DNA of 64,000 nt from positions 1,798,001 through 1,862,000 of the forward strand of contig NZ_CP067019.1 in the NCBI RefSeq assembly GCF_016599715.1, in the 5' to 3' direction. The translations under genes and the position numbers were made by a program. Source of the stretch: Acinetobacter sp. CS-2. Lineage in GTDB: Bacteria > Pseudomonadota > Gammaproteobacteria > Pseudomonadales > Moraxellaceae. Positions 1 to 7,605 of this stretch are shown here, in pieces; within the stretch, counting starts at the first letter, position 1, and each line of letters begins with the position of its first letter. The notes under the pieces are model-generated. The model was not told the origin of the DNA and did no database searches. It worked only from the letters and a program-made list of their open reading frames with translations.

Positions 1-10
1 GATGATCTAA
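1..10 (+). CDS. 3' end of an upstream gene, probably cyoD (partial)
   Basis: Only the last codons fall in the window: a frame reading Met-Ile-stop with TAA at 8-10. The downstream gene is cyoE, and in cyo operons the gene just before cyoE is usually cyoD (cytochrome bo3 subunit IV). The identity is inferred from position alone, since two residues carry no family information. Confidence 0.3.
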
Positions 11-20
11 ACTGGTTGTC

Positions 21-899
21 ATGCTGAAAAAGTATTTATTCCTGACTAAACCAGGAATTCTCTTTGGTAACTTCGTTACCACTTTGGGTGGCTACTTTGT
101 AGCTGCCCAAGGTTCTGTAGATTTCCTTCTTCTTCTCATTACCCTTCTCGGTACCACTCTGGTTGTGGCATCAGGTTGTGTAGTCAATAACATCATTGAC
201 CAAGACATCGACCAAAAGATGCAACGTACGCAAAATCGTGCGATGGTTAAAAAATCAGTTTCCGTTCCTGTTGCTTTGGTTTATTCCCTGGCACTTGGAT
301 TCGCTGGTTTTAGCATTTTGTGGTTTTGGGTCAATGAGTACGCTTTTTTATTTGCTGTTATTGGTTTTGTTGTATATGTTGGTTTTTACAGCTTATGGAC
401 AAAACGAACCACCATCCATCAAACCATTGTGGGAAGTATTTCCGGTGCAGCTCCGCCTGTAATTGGTTATACCGCTGTTGCAAACCAGTTTGACATGGGT
501 GCTTTACTTATTTTTATTGGGTATGCACTTTGGCAAATGCCTCACTCTTGGGCAATTGCAATTTACCGCTTTGAAGATTACAAAAATGCAGGGATTCCAA
601 TTTTACCTGTAGCACGTTCAATTCATCGTACCAAGATCGAGTCACTCATCTACGTTGTATTGTTCTGTATCACCATGAATGGATTATTTGTTTATGGTTA
701 TACAAATTGGATTTATGTGGTCGTACTGAACCTTTTGTGTCTGTACTGGGTGTATTTGAGTATTCAAGGCTTTAAAGCTGAAAATGATCAGTTATGGGCA
801 AAGCAATATTTTATGTTCTCTGTCAAATTAATCACTGTCATCAGCCTGTTGTTTAGTTTCACTTCAACAGCCCCACAATTACCCATCATATTTTTTTAA
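21..899 (+). CDS. cyoE: Protoheme IX farnesyltransferase (heme O synthase)
   Basis: This integral membrane prenyltransferase transfers a farnesyl group to heme B to make heme O for the cytochrome bo3 quinol oxidase. The 292-residue length is normal for the family. The first Asp-rich prenyl-diphosphate motif is visible as NNIID-QDID at about residues 56-64, and the second conserved loop as YRFEDYKNAG near residues 182-191. Between them lie several hydrophobic helices typical of the UbiA superfamily. It begins 10 bases after the stop of the preceding gene, so it is probably the last gene of the cyo operon, and a strong hairpin follows at 898-926. The start ATG at 21 has only a weak SD site, which suggests translational coupling. 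Confidence 0.95.
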   Translation: MLKKYLFLTKPGILFGNFVTTLGGYFVAAQGSVDFLLLLITLLGTTLVVASGCVVNNIIDQDIDQKMQRTQNRAMVKKSVSVPVALVYSLALGFAGFSILWFWVNEYAFLFAVIGFVVYVGFYSLWTKRTTIHQTIVGSISGAAPPVIGYTAVANQFDMGALLIFIGYALWQMPHSWAIAIYRFEDYKNAGIPILPVARSIHRTKIESLIYVVLFCITMNGLFVYGYTNWIYVVVLNLLCLYWVYLSIQGFKAENDQLWAKQYFMFSVKLITVISLLFSFTSTAPQLPIIFF

Positions 900-926
900 A
901 AGATAGAGTCCTGCTCTATCTTTTAA
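898..926 (+). terminator. Rho-independent terminator after cyoE
   Basis: An 11-bp perfect stem (898-908 with 914-924) has a 5-base loop and is flanked by an A run and a T run. It closes the cyo operon. The symmetric A/T flanks would let it work in both directions. Confidence 0.85.
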
Positions 927-1215
927 TTAGATATGTCATACACTTTACCCCCTTCTCGTTATACTTTGTTTGCCCTTCTTATTTTCATTCACACACTTTC
1001 AGTAAGTAAATTCCTTTTATTCTTCATTTCATGTTCAGCAAGATTTAGCGCAGCACTATTTTCAGTATTTTTGCTTTTCGCTCTCCCCAAACCTTGTATT
1101 TAACATGCAAAGGCTCTAAAATTCACGCTTCGCAATTTATGCGACACAACTTTAGTTGTGACTCCTTGCCTCTGCTTGTATTTGCAAAGGCTGTATAAAC
1201 CGTAAGGAGCTGACA
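900..1215 (+). other. Intergenic leader region of the rpsF operon
   Basis: After the cyoE terminator this gap holds no open frame worth reporting. It must contain the promoter and 5' leader of the S6-S18-L9 operon. A small perfect inverted repeat, CACAACT-TT-AGTTGTG, lies at about 1143-1158. A second possible hairpin pairs CCTTGC with GCAAAGG just before the SD AAGGAG at 1204. I could not fit a clear promoter or the known S6:S18-binding RNA motif. Confidence 0.5.
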
Positions 1216-1602
1216 ATGCGTCACTACGAAATCGTACTTTTGGTACATCCAGACCAAAGCGATCAAGTTGTGGGTATGGTAGAACGTTACCTAACTCACA
1301 TCAAAGAAGCTGAAGGTCAAATTCACCGTTTAGAAGATTGGGGCCGTCGTCAATTGGCTTACCCAATTAACAAAATTCACAAAGCTCACTACATTTTAAT
1401 GAACGTTGAATGTGGTCAAGCTACGCTTAATGAATTAGAAGAATTGTTCCGTTATAACGATGCAATCCTTCGTAATGTTATTATTCGTCGTGAACACGCT
1501 ATCACTGAAGAGTCTTTACTTGCTAAGAGTGCTGAAGAAAAACGTGCGCGTAAAGCTCAACGTGAAGAAGCACAACAAGCTCAAGACTCTGCTGAAGCAT
1601 AA
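1216..1602 (+). CDS. rpsF: 30S ribosomal protein S6
   Basis: S6 binds the central domain of 16S rRNA together with S18 in the platform of the small subunit. The protein starts [18 protein letters not shown], the conserved first beta strand of S6, and carries the [14 protein letters not shown] segment near residue 40. The C-terminal tail is charged (Lys, Arg, Glu, Gln, Ala), as is common in gammaproteobacteria. The length of 128 residues is normal. The start ATG has an AAGGAG site at a good distance. The gene leads the rpsF-rpsR-rplI operon. The priB gene that separates rpsF and rpsR in E. coli is absent: rpsR begins only 12 bases after the stop. Confidence 0.98.
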   Translation: MRHYEIVLLVHPDQSDQVVGMVERYLTHIKEAEGQIHRLEDWGRRQLAYPINKIHKAHYILMNVECGQATLNELEELFRYNDAILRNVIIRREHAITEESLLAKSAEEKRARKAQREEAQQAQDSAEA

Positions 1603-1614
1603 GGAGAACATTAC

Positions 1615-1842
1615 ATGGCACGTTTTTACCGTCGTCGCAAGTTCTGCCGCTTTACAGCTGAGAACGTTACGTACATCGACTACAAAGATATCGATACTTT
1701 GAAACAGTACATCACTGAAAACGGCAAGATTGTTCCTAGCCGTATTACAGGTACTAAAGCTCGTTACCAACGTCAATTGGCGCTTGCTATCAAACAAGCT
1801 CGCTACTTAGCGTTGATCCCTTACACTGACAATCATAAGTGA
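1615..1842 (+). CDS. rpsR: 30S ribosomal protein S18
   Basis: S18 forms a heterodimer with S6 on the platform of the 30S subunit. The 75-residue protein has the typical start [16 protein letters not shown], the [12 protein letters not shown] segment, and the basic [19 protein letters not shown] region that contacts rRNA. Cys11 sits at the conserved position. An AAGGAG site (about 1601-1606) overlaps the end of rpsF. The gene is between rpsF and rplI with gaps of 12 and 9 bases, so the three are co-transcribed. Confidence 0.98.
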   Translation: MARFYRRRKFCRFTAENVTYIDYKDIDTLKQYITENGKIVPSRITGTKARYQRQLALAIKQARYLALIPYTDNHK

Positions 1843-1851
1843 GGTTGAGCT

Positions 1852-2298
1852 GTGGATATTATCTTATTACAACGCATTAAAAACCTTGGTAAATTAGGCG
1901 ATAAAGTATCAGTTAAAGCTGGTTACGGCCGTAACTTCCTTATCCCTCAAGGTAAAGCGGTTGCAGCTACTGAAGCTAACACTGCTGCTTTTGAAGCTCG
2001 TCGTGCTGAACTTGAGAAAGCTGAAGCTGACGTTTTAGCTGCTGCTCAAGCACGTGCTGACCAATTGAACGAAGTTAACATCGTAATCACTGCTAAAGCT
2101 GGTGACGAAGGTAAACTATTCGGTTCTATCGGTACTCGTGACATCGCTGACGCTTTAACTAATGCAGGTCTTGAAGTTGACCGTGCAGAAGTTCGTTTAC
2201 CAAACGGTGCGCTTCGTCACACTGGTGAATTCAACATCGCAATCCAATTGCATCATGATGTTATTGCTGAAGTTCTCGTTACTATCGTATCTGAGTAA
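1852..2298 (+). CDS. rplI: 50S ribosomal protein L9
   Basis: L9 is a two-domain, elongated protein of the large subunit that binds domain V of 23S rRNA near the base of the L1 stalk. The sequence shows the N-terminal domain ([17 protein letters not shown], then [13 protein letters not shown]), a long Ala/Glu/Lys-rich helix at about residues 40-75, and the C-terminal domain with [16 protein letters not shown]. The length of 148 residues is standard. The start codon is GTG at 1852, with GAGG seven bases upstream. It is the last gene of the operon and is followed at once by a strong terminator. Confidence 0.98.
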   Translation: MDIILLQRIKNLGKLGDKVSVKAGYGRNFLIPQGKAVAATEANTAAFEARRAELEKAEADVLAAAQARADQLNEVNIVITAKAGDEGKLFGSIGTRDIADALTNAGLEVDRAEVRLPNGALRHTGEFNIAIQLHHDVIAEVLVTIVSE

Positions 2299-2308
2299 TT
2301 TATTGCAA

Positions 2309-2341
2309 GAAAAAGAGCATGCTTTTGCATGCTCTTTTTTT
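2309..2341 (+). terminator. Rho-independent terminator after rplI
   Basis: A 12-bp perfect stem (2311-2322 with 2327-2338) containing GAGCATGC, a TTTT loop and a following T run end the rpsF-rpsR-rplI transcript. Confidence 0.9.
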
Positions 2342-2346
2342 ATCTC

Positions 2347-2416
2347 TAAAAATAGTCAAAATAGTTGAATTAGCAGATATAGACCCCCTCCACTTCATTT
2401 ATTTTGACTATTTTTA
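2347..2416. repeat. 17-bp perfect inverted repeat upstream of dnaB
   Basis: The arms at 2347-2363 and 2400-2416 are exact reverse complements (core AAATAGTCAAAATA), with about 36 bases between them. The repeat lies after the rplI terminator and about 140 bases before the dnaB start. It could be a transcript hairpin, a protein-binding site, or the ends of a small vanished element. No coding sequence lies inside. Confidence 0.7.
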
Positions 2417-2556
2417 ATGACTTACATAAATGAAATTTTCGATTCGCATTTTTTTTAAGAGCGCGTATCATCTGTTTATACGAAGATAATACCTTTTTTA
2501 TTCTTCGGCATTTTTTTCAAATTACTCATTTATTGCATTTAAAATTAGGGTTTTAT

Positions 2557-4002
2557 ATGTCACAGGCGAATGCCAGCGCTATGCTTAACTCAGTTAAAGT
2601 AGATAATAAAGCAAATGAGTCAGGCCAACTCAAAGAGTTTCGTACCCCTCCGCATAACTTGGCAATTGAACAAGCCGTTCTTGCCGCGCTGATGACGGTA
2701 GCCGAATCTTTTGAGCAAGTCGGTGATGTATTAAGTGAAAATGATTTCTATGCCACACGTCATAAATATATTTTCCGTGCCATTGAAAAATTAGCCCAGG
2801 AAAACTCGCCTTATGATGCCGTATTGGTCAATGACTGGCTGATCAAACAGAACCTGCTTGAAGCTGTGGGTGGCGAAGAATACTTAATGCAATTAATGGC
2901 AGACTCTCCTTCCAGCTTTTATAACCTGGAAACTTATGCCAATAAAATTAAAGAATTTTCAACATTACGCAGCATGATTAAAGTCAGCTCTGAAATTTTA
3001 CAGAATGCTTACGACACCAAAGGTCGTAGCGTGAGTGAAATTCTGGATCTAGCTGAAACCAACATCTTCTCGATTGCTGAACAGCATAACAACAATGCCA
3101 AAGCCCAAGGCCCAAAACCAATTAATGCAGTAGTCGCCGATGTTTTTGACAAGTTGAACGAACTTTCCCAAATGGAAGGGAACATTACCGGTTTAACATC
3201 AGGTTTCGTGGAACTGGATAATAAAACTTCAGGTATGCAGGCTGGTGATTTAATTATTGTGGCTGCACGTCCATCTATGGGTAAAACCACTTTCGCCATG
3301 AACCTGGTGGAAAGTGTGCTGTTTAACTGTGACTTGCCTGCCTTGGTTTTCTCTATGGAGATGCCCGCAGATTCGATTGCCATGCGTCTGATTTCTGCTT
3401 ACGGTAAAGTCCACCAGGGTCATCTGCGTGCCGGTAAACTGGATGGCGATGAATGGTCTAAAGTCACCGGTACCATTTTACAGCTACAGGAAAAACATCT
3501 GTACATCGATGATTCTTCTGCCCTGCCTCCGACGGAATTACGTGCCCGTGCCCGTCGTATTGCCAAACAGCATGGCGGAAAAATTGGCTGCATCATGGTC
3601 GATTACCTTCAGCTCATGAAAGTACCCGGTATGGGTGACAACCGTGTCGGCGAGATTTCAGAAATTTCGCGTAGCTTAAAAGCCTTGGCTAAAGAGATGA
3701 ACTGTCCTGTCATTGCACTTTCTCAGCTGAACCGCTCACTGGAAAACCGTCCAAATAAACGTCCGGTGATGTCCGACTTACGTGAATCTGGTGCGATCGA
3801 GCAGGATGCCGACTTGATCATGTTCATTTACCGTGACGAAGTGTATAACAAGGAATCCAAAGAAGCCGGTACTGCCGAGATTATTATCGGCAAGCAGCGT
3901 AACGGACCGATCGGTACGGTTCGTCTTGCTTTTGAAGGTCAATACACGCGCTTTAGCAATCTCTCACCTGAGTTCTACGCTCAATATGATGATGAAGAAT
4001 AA
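2557..4002 (+). CDS. dnaB: Replicative DNA helicase DnaB
   Basis: DnaB is the hexameric 5'-3' helicase that unwinds DNA at the replication fork and interacts with DnaG and the tau subunit (dnaX, also in this window). The N-terminal domain (PPHNLAIEQAVLAALM) covers roughly residues 25-125. The RecA-like C-terminal domain has Walker A ARPSMGKTT near residues 236-244, the Walker B region CIMVDYLQLM, and the arginine-finger segment KQRNGPIGT. The ATG at 2557 is preferred over the upstream TTG at 2533 because AGGG lies just upstream of it, giving 481 residues. A terminator follows directly. Confidence 0.97.
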   Translation: MSQANASAMLNSVKVDNKANESGQLKEFRTPPHNLAIEQAVLAALMTVAESFEQVGDVLSENDFYATRHKYIFRAIEKLAQENSPYDAVLVNDWLIKQNLLEAVGGEEYLMQLMADSPSSFYNLETYANKIKEFSTLRSMIKVSSEILQNAYDTKGRSVSEILDLAETNIFSIAEQHNNNAKAQGPKPINAVVADVFDKLNELSQMEGNITGLTSGFVELDNKTSGMQAGDLIIVAARPSMGKTTFAMNLVESVLFNCDLPALVFSMEMPADSIAMRLISAYGKVHQGHLRAGKLDGDEWSKVTGTILQLQEKHLYIDDSSALPPTELRARARRIAKQHGGKIGCIMVDYLQLMKVPGMGDNRVGEISEISRSLKALAKEMNCPVIALSQLNRSLENRPNKRPVMSDLRESGAIEQDADLIMFIYRDEVYNKESKEAGTAEIIIGKQRNGPIGTVRLAFEGQYTRFSNLSPEFYAQYDDEE

Positions 4003-4007
4003 GATAT

Positions 4008-4035
4008 AAAAACGAGGTGCTGACCTCGTTTTTTT
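4008..4035 (+). terminator. Rho-independent terminator after dnaB
   Basis: An 11-bp stem (AAAAACGAGGT with ACCTCGTTTTT), a 4-base loop GCTG and a following T run sit 6 bases after the dnaB stop codon. Confidence 0.9.
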
Positions 4036-4193
4036 AAATTTATTTTTCTTGTACCATTGCTTTAATTCATCACTGCTACGTATTACATAAATTTTTTCTG
4101 TTTAATATTTGGTGAAAAATACACTTTAACTTAGTGTTTATTTTCAGTCATAGGACTACAATATCCCTCTCCATTTTGCTTAAGTTCCTCATT

Positions 4194-4223
4194 TTCAAGA
4201 CTGAGGAATAGCATATCTATAAT
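4194..4223 (+). promoter_or_regulatory. Candidate promoter of alr
   Basis: A perfect TATAAT at 4218-4223 lies 80 bases before the alr start. The best -35 candidate 18 bases upstream is TTCAAG (4194-4199), a weak match, so only the -10 element is convincing. Confidence 0.35.
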
Positions 4224-4302
4224 ATTCTTATGTAGAGCTTATAAGCGATTTGATATAACAAATTGCTGTAATTTTTTATTGTAATCCCAAGGAGTGACGA
4301 GG

Positions 4303-5367
4303 GTGCGCCAAGCAACAGTTTATATTGATAGAGAAGCCCTTCAATATAATTTAAACCGTGTCAAACAACTTGCACCGACTGCTCAAATTGTCAGTATGGT
4401 CAAAGCCAATGCTTATGGACATGGAGTCAAAGACTGTTTAGCAGCCTTGGGTGAAACGGATGCTTTTGGTGTCGCCTGCCTGGAAGAAGCTTTAGAAATT
4501 CGTGAACTTGGCTATAAGCAACCGATTACCCTCATTGAAGGCATTTTTTCTGAAGATGAAATGCAGGTGGTGATAGAGAACAATATTGAATGTGTAATCC
4601 ATCACCATCAGCAACTTGATTGGTTACGAGCACATAAAAATGCTTATATTGGCAAAAAATTAAAAGTTTGGGTCAAGCTGAATAGCGGTATGAACCGTCT
4701 TGGTTTTAAAGTACCCGAAATCATTGAAGTAATTAATTCGCTTAAAGCTGAAGGTTTTACTTGTGTACTGGCCATGCACTTTGCCAATGCGGATGCCAAC
4801 CATCCTTTAAATGAACAACAAAAAAATCAGTTCCTGCAAGTGAAACAAGCTTGTGCACCCGTGATGGGCTCTTGCTGTAATTCGGCTGCCATTTATAAAT
4901 GGCCTGAACTGCATTTTGATTTTGTCCGTCCAGGAATCATGCTTTATGGTGCATCACCATTTGCAGATCAATCCGTCCATGATTTAGGACTTAAACCAGT
5001 CATGACTTTTACGGCTGAAATTATTGCCCTAAATCACATTCAGGCAGGTGAACATGTCGGTTATGGCTCCACCTTTACCGCTGACAAAGACATGGACCTC
5101 GCTATCGTTTCAATTGGTTATGGAGATGGCTACCCTCGTGCCTTCCCTAAACAGAACTATGTATCTATTAACGGTCAAGCGACCCGTGTGATTGGCCGCG
5201 TTGCCATGGACATGATTGCCATTGATGTGACCGGTATGGATGCTCCGCTTGGAACTGAAGTTGAACTCTGGGGTAAAAACCGTCTGGTTGATGATGTTGC
5301 CGAAGCCAATGGCACCATTGGTTATGAGCTACTCTGTCGTTTAAGTGCACGTCCTATAAGAAAATAA
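4303..5367 (+). CDS. alr: Alanine racemase
   Basis: Alr interconverts L- and D-alanine with pyridoxal phosphate, supplying D-Ala for peptidoglycan. The PLP lysine is in MVKANAYGHG (Lys34). The second catalytic base is the Tyr of VGYGSTF (about Tyr254). The RPGIMLYGASP segment and the C-terminal beta domain (RVAMDMIAIDVT) are also present. I chose the GTG at 4303 (354 residues) over the in-frame GTG at 4294, because AAGGAG at 4289-4294 sits 8 bases before 4303 and actually overlaps 4294. The gene stands alone between terminators. I cannot tell from sequence whether this is the biosynthetic Alr or a catabolic DadX, but no dadA is adjacent. Confidence 0.95.
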   Translation: MRQATVYIDREALQYNLNRVKQLAPTAQIVSMVKANAYGHGVKDCLAALGETDAFGVACLEEALEIRELGYKQPITLIEGIFSEDEMQVVIENNIECVIHHHQQLDWLRAHKNAYIGKKLKVWVKLNSGMNRLGFKVPEIIEVINSLKAEGFTCVLAMHFANADANHPLNEQQKNQFLQVKQACAPVMGSCCNSAAIYKWPELHFDFVRPGIMLYGASPFADQSVHDLGLKPVMTFTAEIIALNHIQAGEHVGYGSTFTADKDMDLAIVSIGYGDGYPRAFPKQNYVSINGQATRVIGRVAMDMIAIDVTGMDAPLGTEVELWGKNRLVDDVAEANGTIGYELLCRLSARPIRK

Positions 5368-5383
5368 TATTTTAAATCCCAAT

Positions 5384-5415
5384 AAAAAAACCCAAGCTTG
5401 TGCTTGGGTTTTTTT
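5384..5415. terminator. Bidirectional terminator between alr and the Anbu gene
   Basis: A 14-bp stem (AAAAAAACCCAAGC pairing with GCTTGGGTTTTTTT), loop TTGT, has A and T runs on both sides. It can end both alr (plus strand) and the convergent Anbu cluster (minus strand). Confidence 0.9.
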
Positions 5416-5434
5416 ACAATCTCACAACTGCTTA

Positions 5435-6175
5435 TTACTCTAGATAATCATCAGTCGGGATTGGCAATTCCTGTAAGCCACGGCGCAAAGTATCTGACCA
5501 CTGTTTACTGAGTTTCCAGAAATAGGGATCTTCTTCATAAATTCGTTTGCCATTCGGAATATGCAAAGAATCTTTTCTATACACGACCGTATCAAGTGGC
5601 ATCCCTACAGAAACATTGGAACGCAAGGTAGAATCAAAAGAGATTAAACAACAGCGTACGGCTTCATCTAAAGGCATTTCATAAATTAAAGCCCGGTCGA
5701 GTATGGGCTTGCCATATTTACTTTCACCAATCTGAAAATACGGCGTATCTTCTGTGGCACAAATAAAATTGCCTTGCGGGTAAATATTATACAGTTGCAT
5801 TTCTGACCCTTGAATCTGCCCGCCCAACAAAATGCTGCAATAATAATTACTTTGTTCATGCGTGTGAGCATCTTCAACCACATCGGCAATCACTTTTTTC
5901 AAGGTGTGCCCCACCAGTTCCGCCATCTCAAACATAGTGTTTACACTATATAAGTTCGGTTCCTGTTTAAGTTCCAGATGGTTGTTTAAGTGACCAATCA
6001 CTGCTTGAGTTGTGGCTAAATTCCCTGATGTCTGGATGGTTAAAAACCGTTCTCCTTCCACACCAAAGATATAGAGCTTGCGAAATACCGAGATGTGATC
6101 AACTCCGGCATTGGTACGGGTATCACTTACAAAAACCAGGCCGTCTTTTAACCGTAGCGCACAACAATAAGTCAT
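5435..6175 (-). CDS. Anbu-type proteasome-like peptidase
   Basis: This Ntn-hydrolase belongs to the Anbu (ancestral beta-subunit) branch of the proteasome superfamily, which forms self-assembled rings or helices of uncertain substrate. The catalytic set matches proteasome beta subunits: Thr2 exposed after removal of the initiator Met, Asp18 (SDTRTNAG) and Lys33 (FRKLY). There is no propeptide. The 246-residue length fits the family. It is the last gene of a four-gene minus-strand cluster with a transglutaminase, an alpha-E protein and a permuted ATP-grasp protein, the classic Anbu gene neighbourhood. The family and cluster assignment is secure, while the biological role is unknown. Confidence 0.9.
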   Translation of the reverse strand: MTYCCALRLKDGLVFVSDTRTNAGVDHISVFRKLYIFGVEGERFLTIQTSGNLATTQAVIGHLNNHLELKQEPNLYSVNTMFEMAELVGHTLKKVIADVVEDAHTHEQSNYYCSILLGGQIQGSEMQLYNIYPQGNFICATEDTPYFQIGESKYGKPILDRALIYEMPLDEAVRCCLISFDSTLRSNVSVGMPLDTVVYRKDSLHIPNGKRIYEEDPYFWKLSKQWSDTLRRGLQELPIPTDDYLE

Positions 6176-6202
6176 TAGAAACTCCTTATGACTTTAAAAT
6201 TT

Positions 6203-6982
6203 TCAGCAAGCGAGCACTTGAACAATAGAGCTCATGGATTCAATACCTCCACGCTCTCGTATACCTCGCACTGGCGCAACATCCCAGTAATCCCGGCCTA
6301 TGGCGACATATATATGTGCATTAGGCGTAAATAACTGGTTGCTGGTATCAAAACAATACCACGTATTTTCAAAAAAAACCTCTGCCCAAGCATGACTGGC
6401 AAGATGAGAGGTATAGGGTACAAATAAATAACCTGATACATAACGTGCCGGCAAGCCTAAATATTTACACATGGCAATAAAGACATGGCTGTGATCCTGA
6501 CATACCCCCTGTCGGCATTGAAAAGCCTCGATTGCAGAGGTATGGACCGAAGTTTGCTCAGGTGTATAGGGAATATAATTCAAGATAGCTTCAGACAGCA
6601 CCATCAGGTTAGCCCGATTAATGCGAGGAACATAGCAATCTGCAAAACTTTTCATGTCGGCATTGCACAGCGTACTTGTGGTAGGCTGCAAAAATAATTG
6701 CGGATTGATGTGTGTATCAATTCCAAATTGCGTCGCAGGATTAATCTCGACAATGCCCTGTGCCATGATGGTCATCTGGCTGTAAGGCTGGCGCTGCGAA
6801 CTGGTAATCCAGATATTATTAAAGGCATCGTTTTTTATTTCTTTTTGTCCGGGCACGCTGACATCCCAGCAATGTATCTGCTGATGGCCATTGCTGGTCG
6901 GTGTCATTTTAATATACTGAATACTGTTGCAGACCTGATCACTATATTGATAATGCGTTTGGTGATTAATCATCAACTTCAT
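6203..6982 (-). CDS. Transglutaminase-like cysteine peptidase (Anbu cluster)
   Basis: The protein has the transglutaminase/papain-like fold and probably hydrolyses or transfers amide bonds. The catalytic triad is visible: Cys161 in RQGVCQDHSHVF, His197 in SHAWAEVF and Asp212 in CFDTSNQ. The N-terminal half (about residues 1-110) is the beta-rich domain usual in this bacterial subfamily. The length of 259 residues is normal. Its ATG overlaps the TGA of the alpha-E gene in an ATGA junction, so the two are translationally coupled. The Anbu gene follows 27 bases later. Its substrate is probably made by the ATP-grasp/alpha-E pair, which is inference from co-occurrence. Confidence 0.9.
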   Translation of the reverse strand: MKLMINHQTHYQYSDQVCNSIQYIKMTPTSNGHQQIHCWDVSVPGQKEIKNDAFNNIWITSSQRQPYSQMTIMAQGIVEINPATQFGIDTHINPQLFLQPTTSTLCNADMKSFADCYVPRINRANLMVLSEAILNYIPYTPEQTSVHTSAIEAFQCRQGVCQDHSHVFIAMCKYLGLPARYVSGYLFVPYTSHLASHAWAEVFFENTWYCFDTSNQLFTPNAHIYVAIGRDYWDVAPVRGIRERGGIESMSSIVQVLAC

Positions 6983-7581
6983 ACATCCACCTCAAATAGC
7001 TGTTGAATATGATCACTAAAGTGATAAAAATTCATACTATCCGGGTTTAATTTAAGCTGCTGCCAGGCAGCATCCAGCTTATCCCAGCCAATCTGAGTCA
7101 GCAGATCAACAATTTTATTAATATTATCTAAAGTTGTGTTTTGGTCCTGTTTTAGACGAATTTGTCTGTCCAACTGCTCAATATTTTGTCCCAAACTAAA
7201 AAACAGAAACACATCTGCCGATTCAGCCTCTATCACATCATGGCAATCCGCTGCCACGTCACATATATAGCTCGCATTTGCATGAGCATTTTTAATTAGC
7301 TGATTCAGCTCTGCATAAGTCTTGGCTGAAAGTATGCCACGCAAGTCCTGTATGTTGTCTTTGGCATATTGAAATTGTTGATGAAAAGATGATGGCTGTT
7401 CATCATCCAGCAATAATGCATTGAGTGAACTCGCATCAAAAGCCGGCAAGCAAAAAGCATGGGCATATTGCAACGCCTCCTGATCTTCCACAAACGGAAA
7501 CTGGCTACAGGTATATTGAATCCGGGTTAAATAACGGCCTAACCAAAAAATGTGCTGAGCATTACTATTTAATAAAATCAT
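6979..7581 (-). CDS. Alpha-E domain protein, short form (Anbu cluster)
   Basis: This all-helical protein of 200 residues lies between the ATP-grasp and transglutaminase genes. Its N-terminus (NAQHIFWLGRYLTRIQYTC) matches the typical start of alpha-E proteins, which usually read xxLFWLGRYxERAE. Alpha-E proteins are predicted partners of the permuted ATP-grasp enzyme in making peptide-like products. Members I know of are about 300 residues, so this one lacks roughly a third. The conserved Glu-Arg of the first helix is replaced by Thr-Arg. The sequence is open and the downstream overlap is precise, so this looks like a genuine reduced form rather than a broken gene. Confidence 0.75.
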   Translation of the reverse strand: MILLNSNAQHIFWLGRYLTRIQYTCSQFPFVEDQEALQYAHAFCLPAFDASSLNALLLDDEQPSSFHQQFQYAKDNIQDLRGILSAKTYAELNQLIKNAHANASYICDVAADCHDVIEAESADVFLFFSLGQNIEQLDRQIRLKQDQNTTLDNINKIVDLLTQIGWDKLDAAWQQLKLNPDSMNFYHFSDHIQQLFEVDV

Positions 7582-7605
7582 GATTTCCTTCCCATGGTTA
7601 AAGGT

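Noticed and set aside
4294..4302. Upstream GTG start for alr
   Set aside because: The AAGGAG ribosome site at 4289-4294 overlaps this codon; GTG 4303 has the correct spacing and matches the family's N-terminus.
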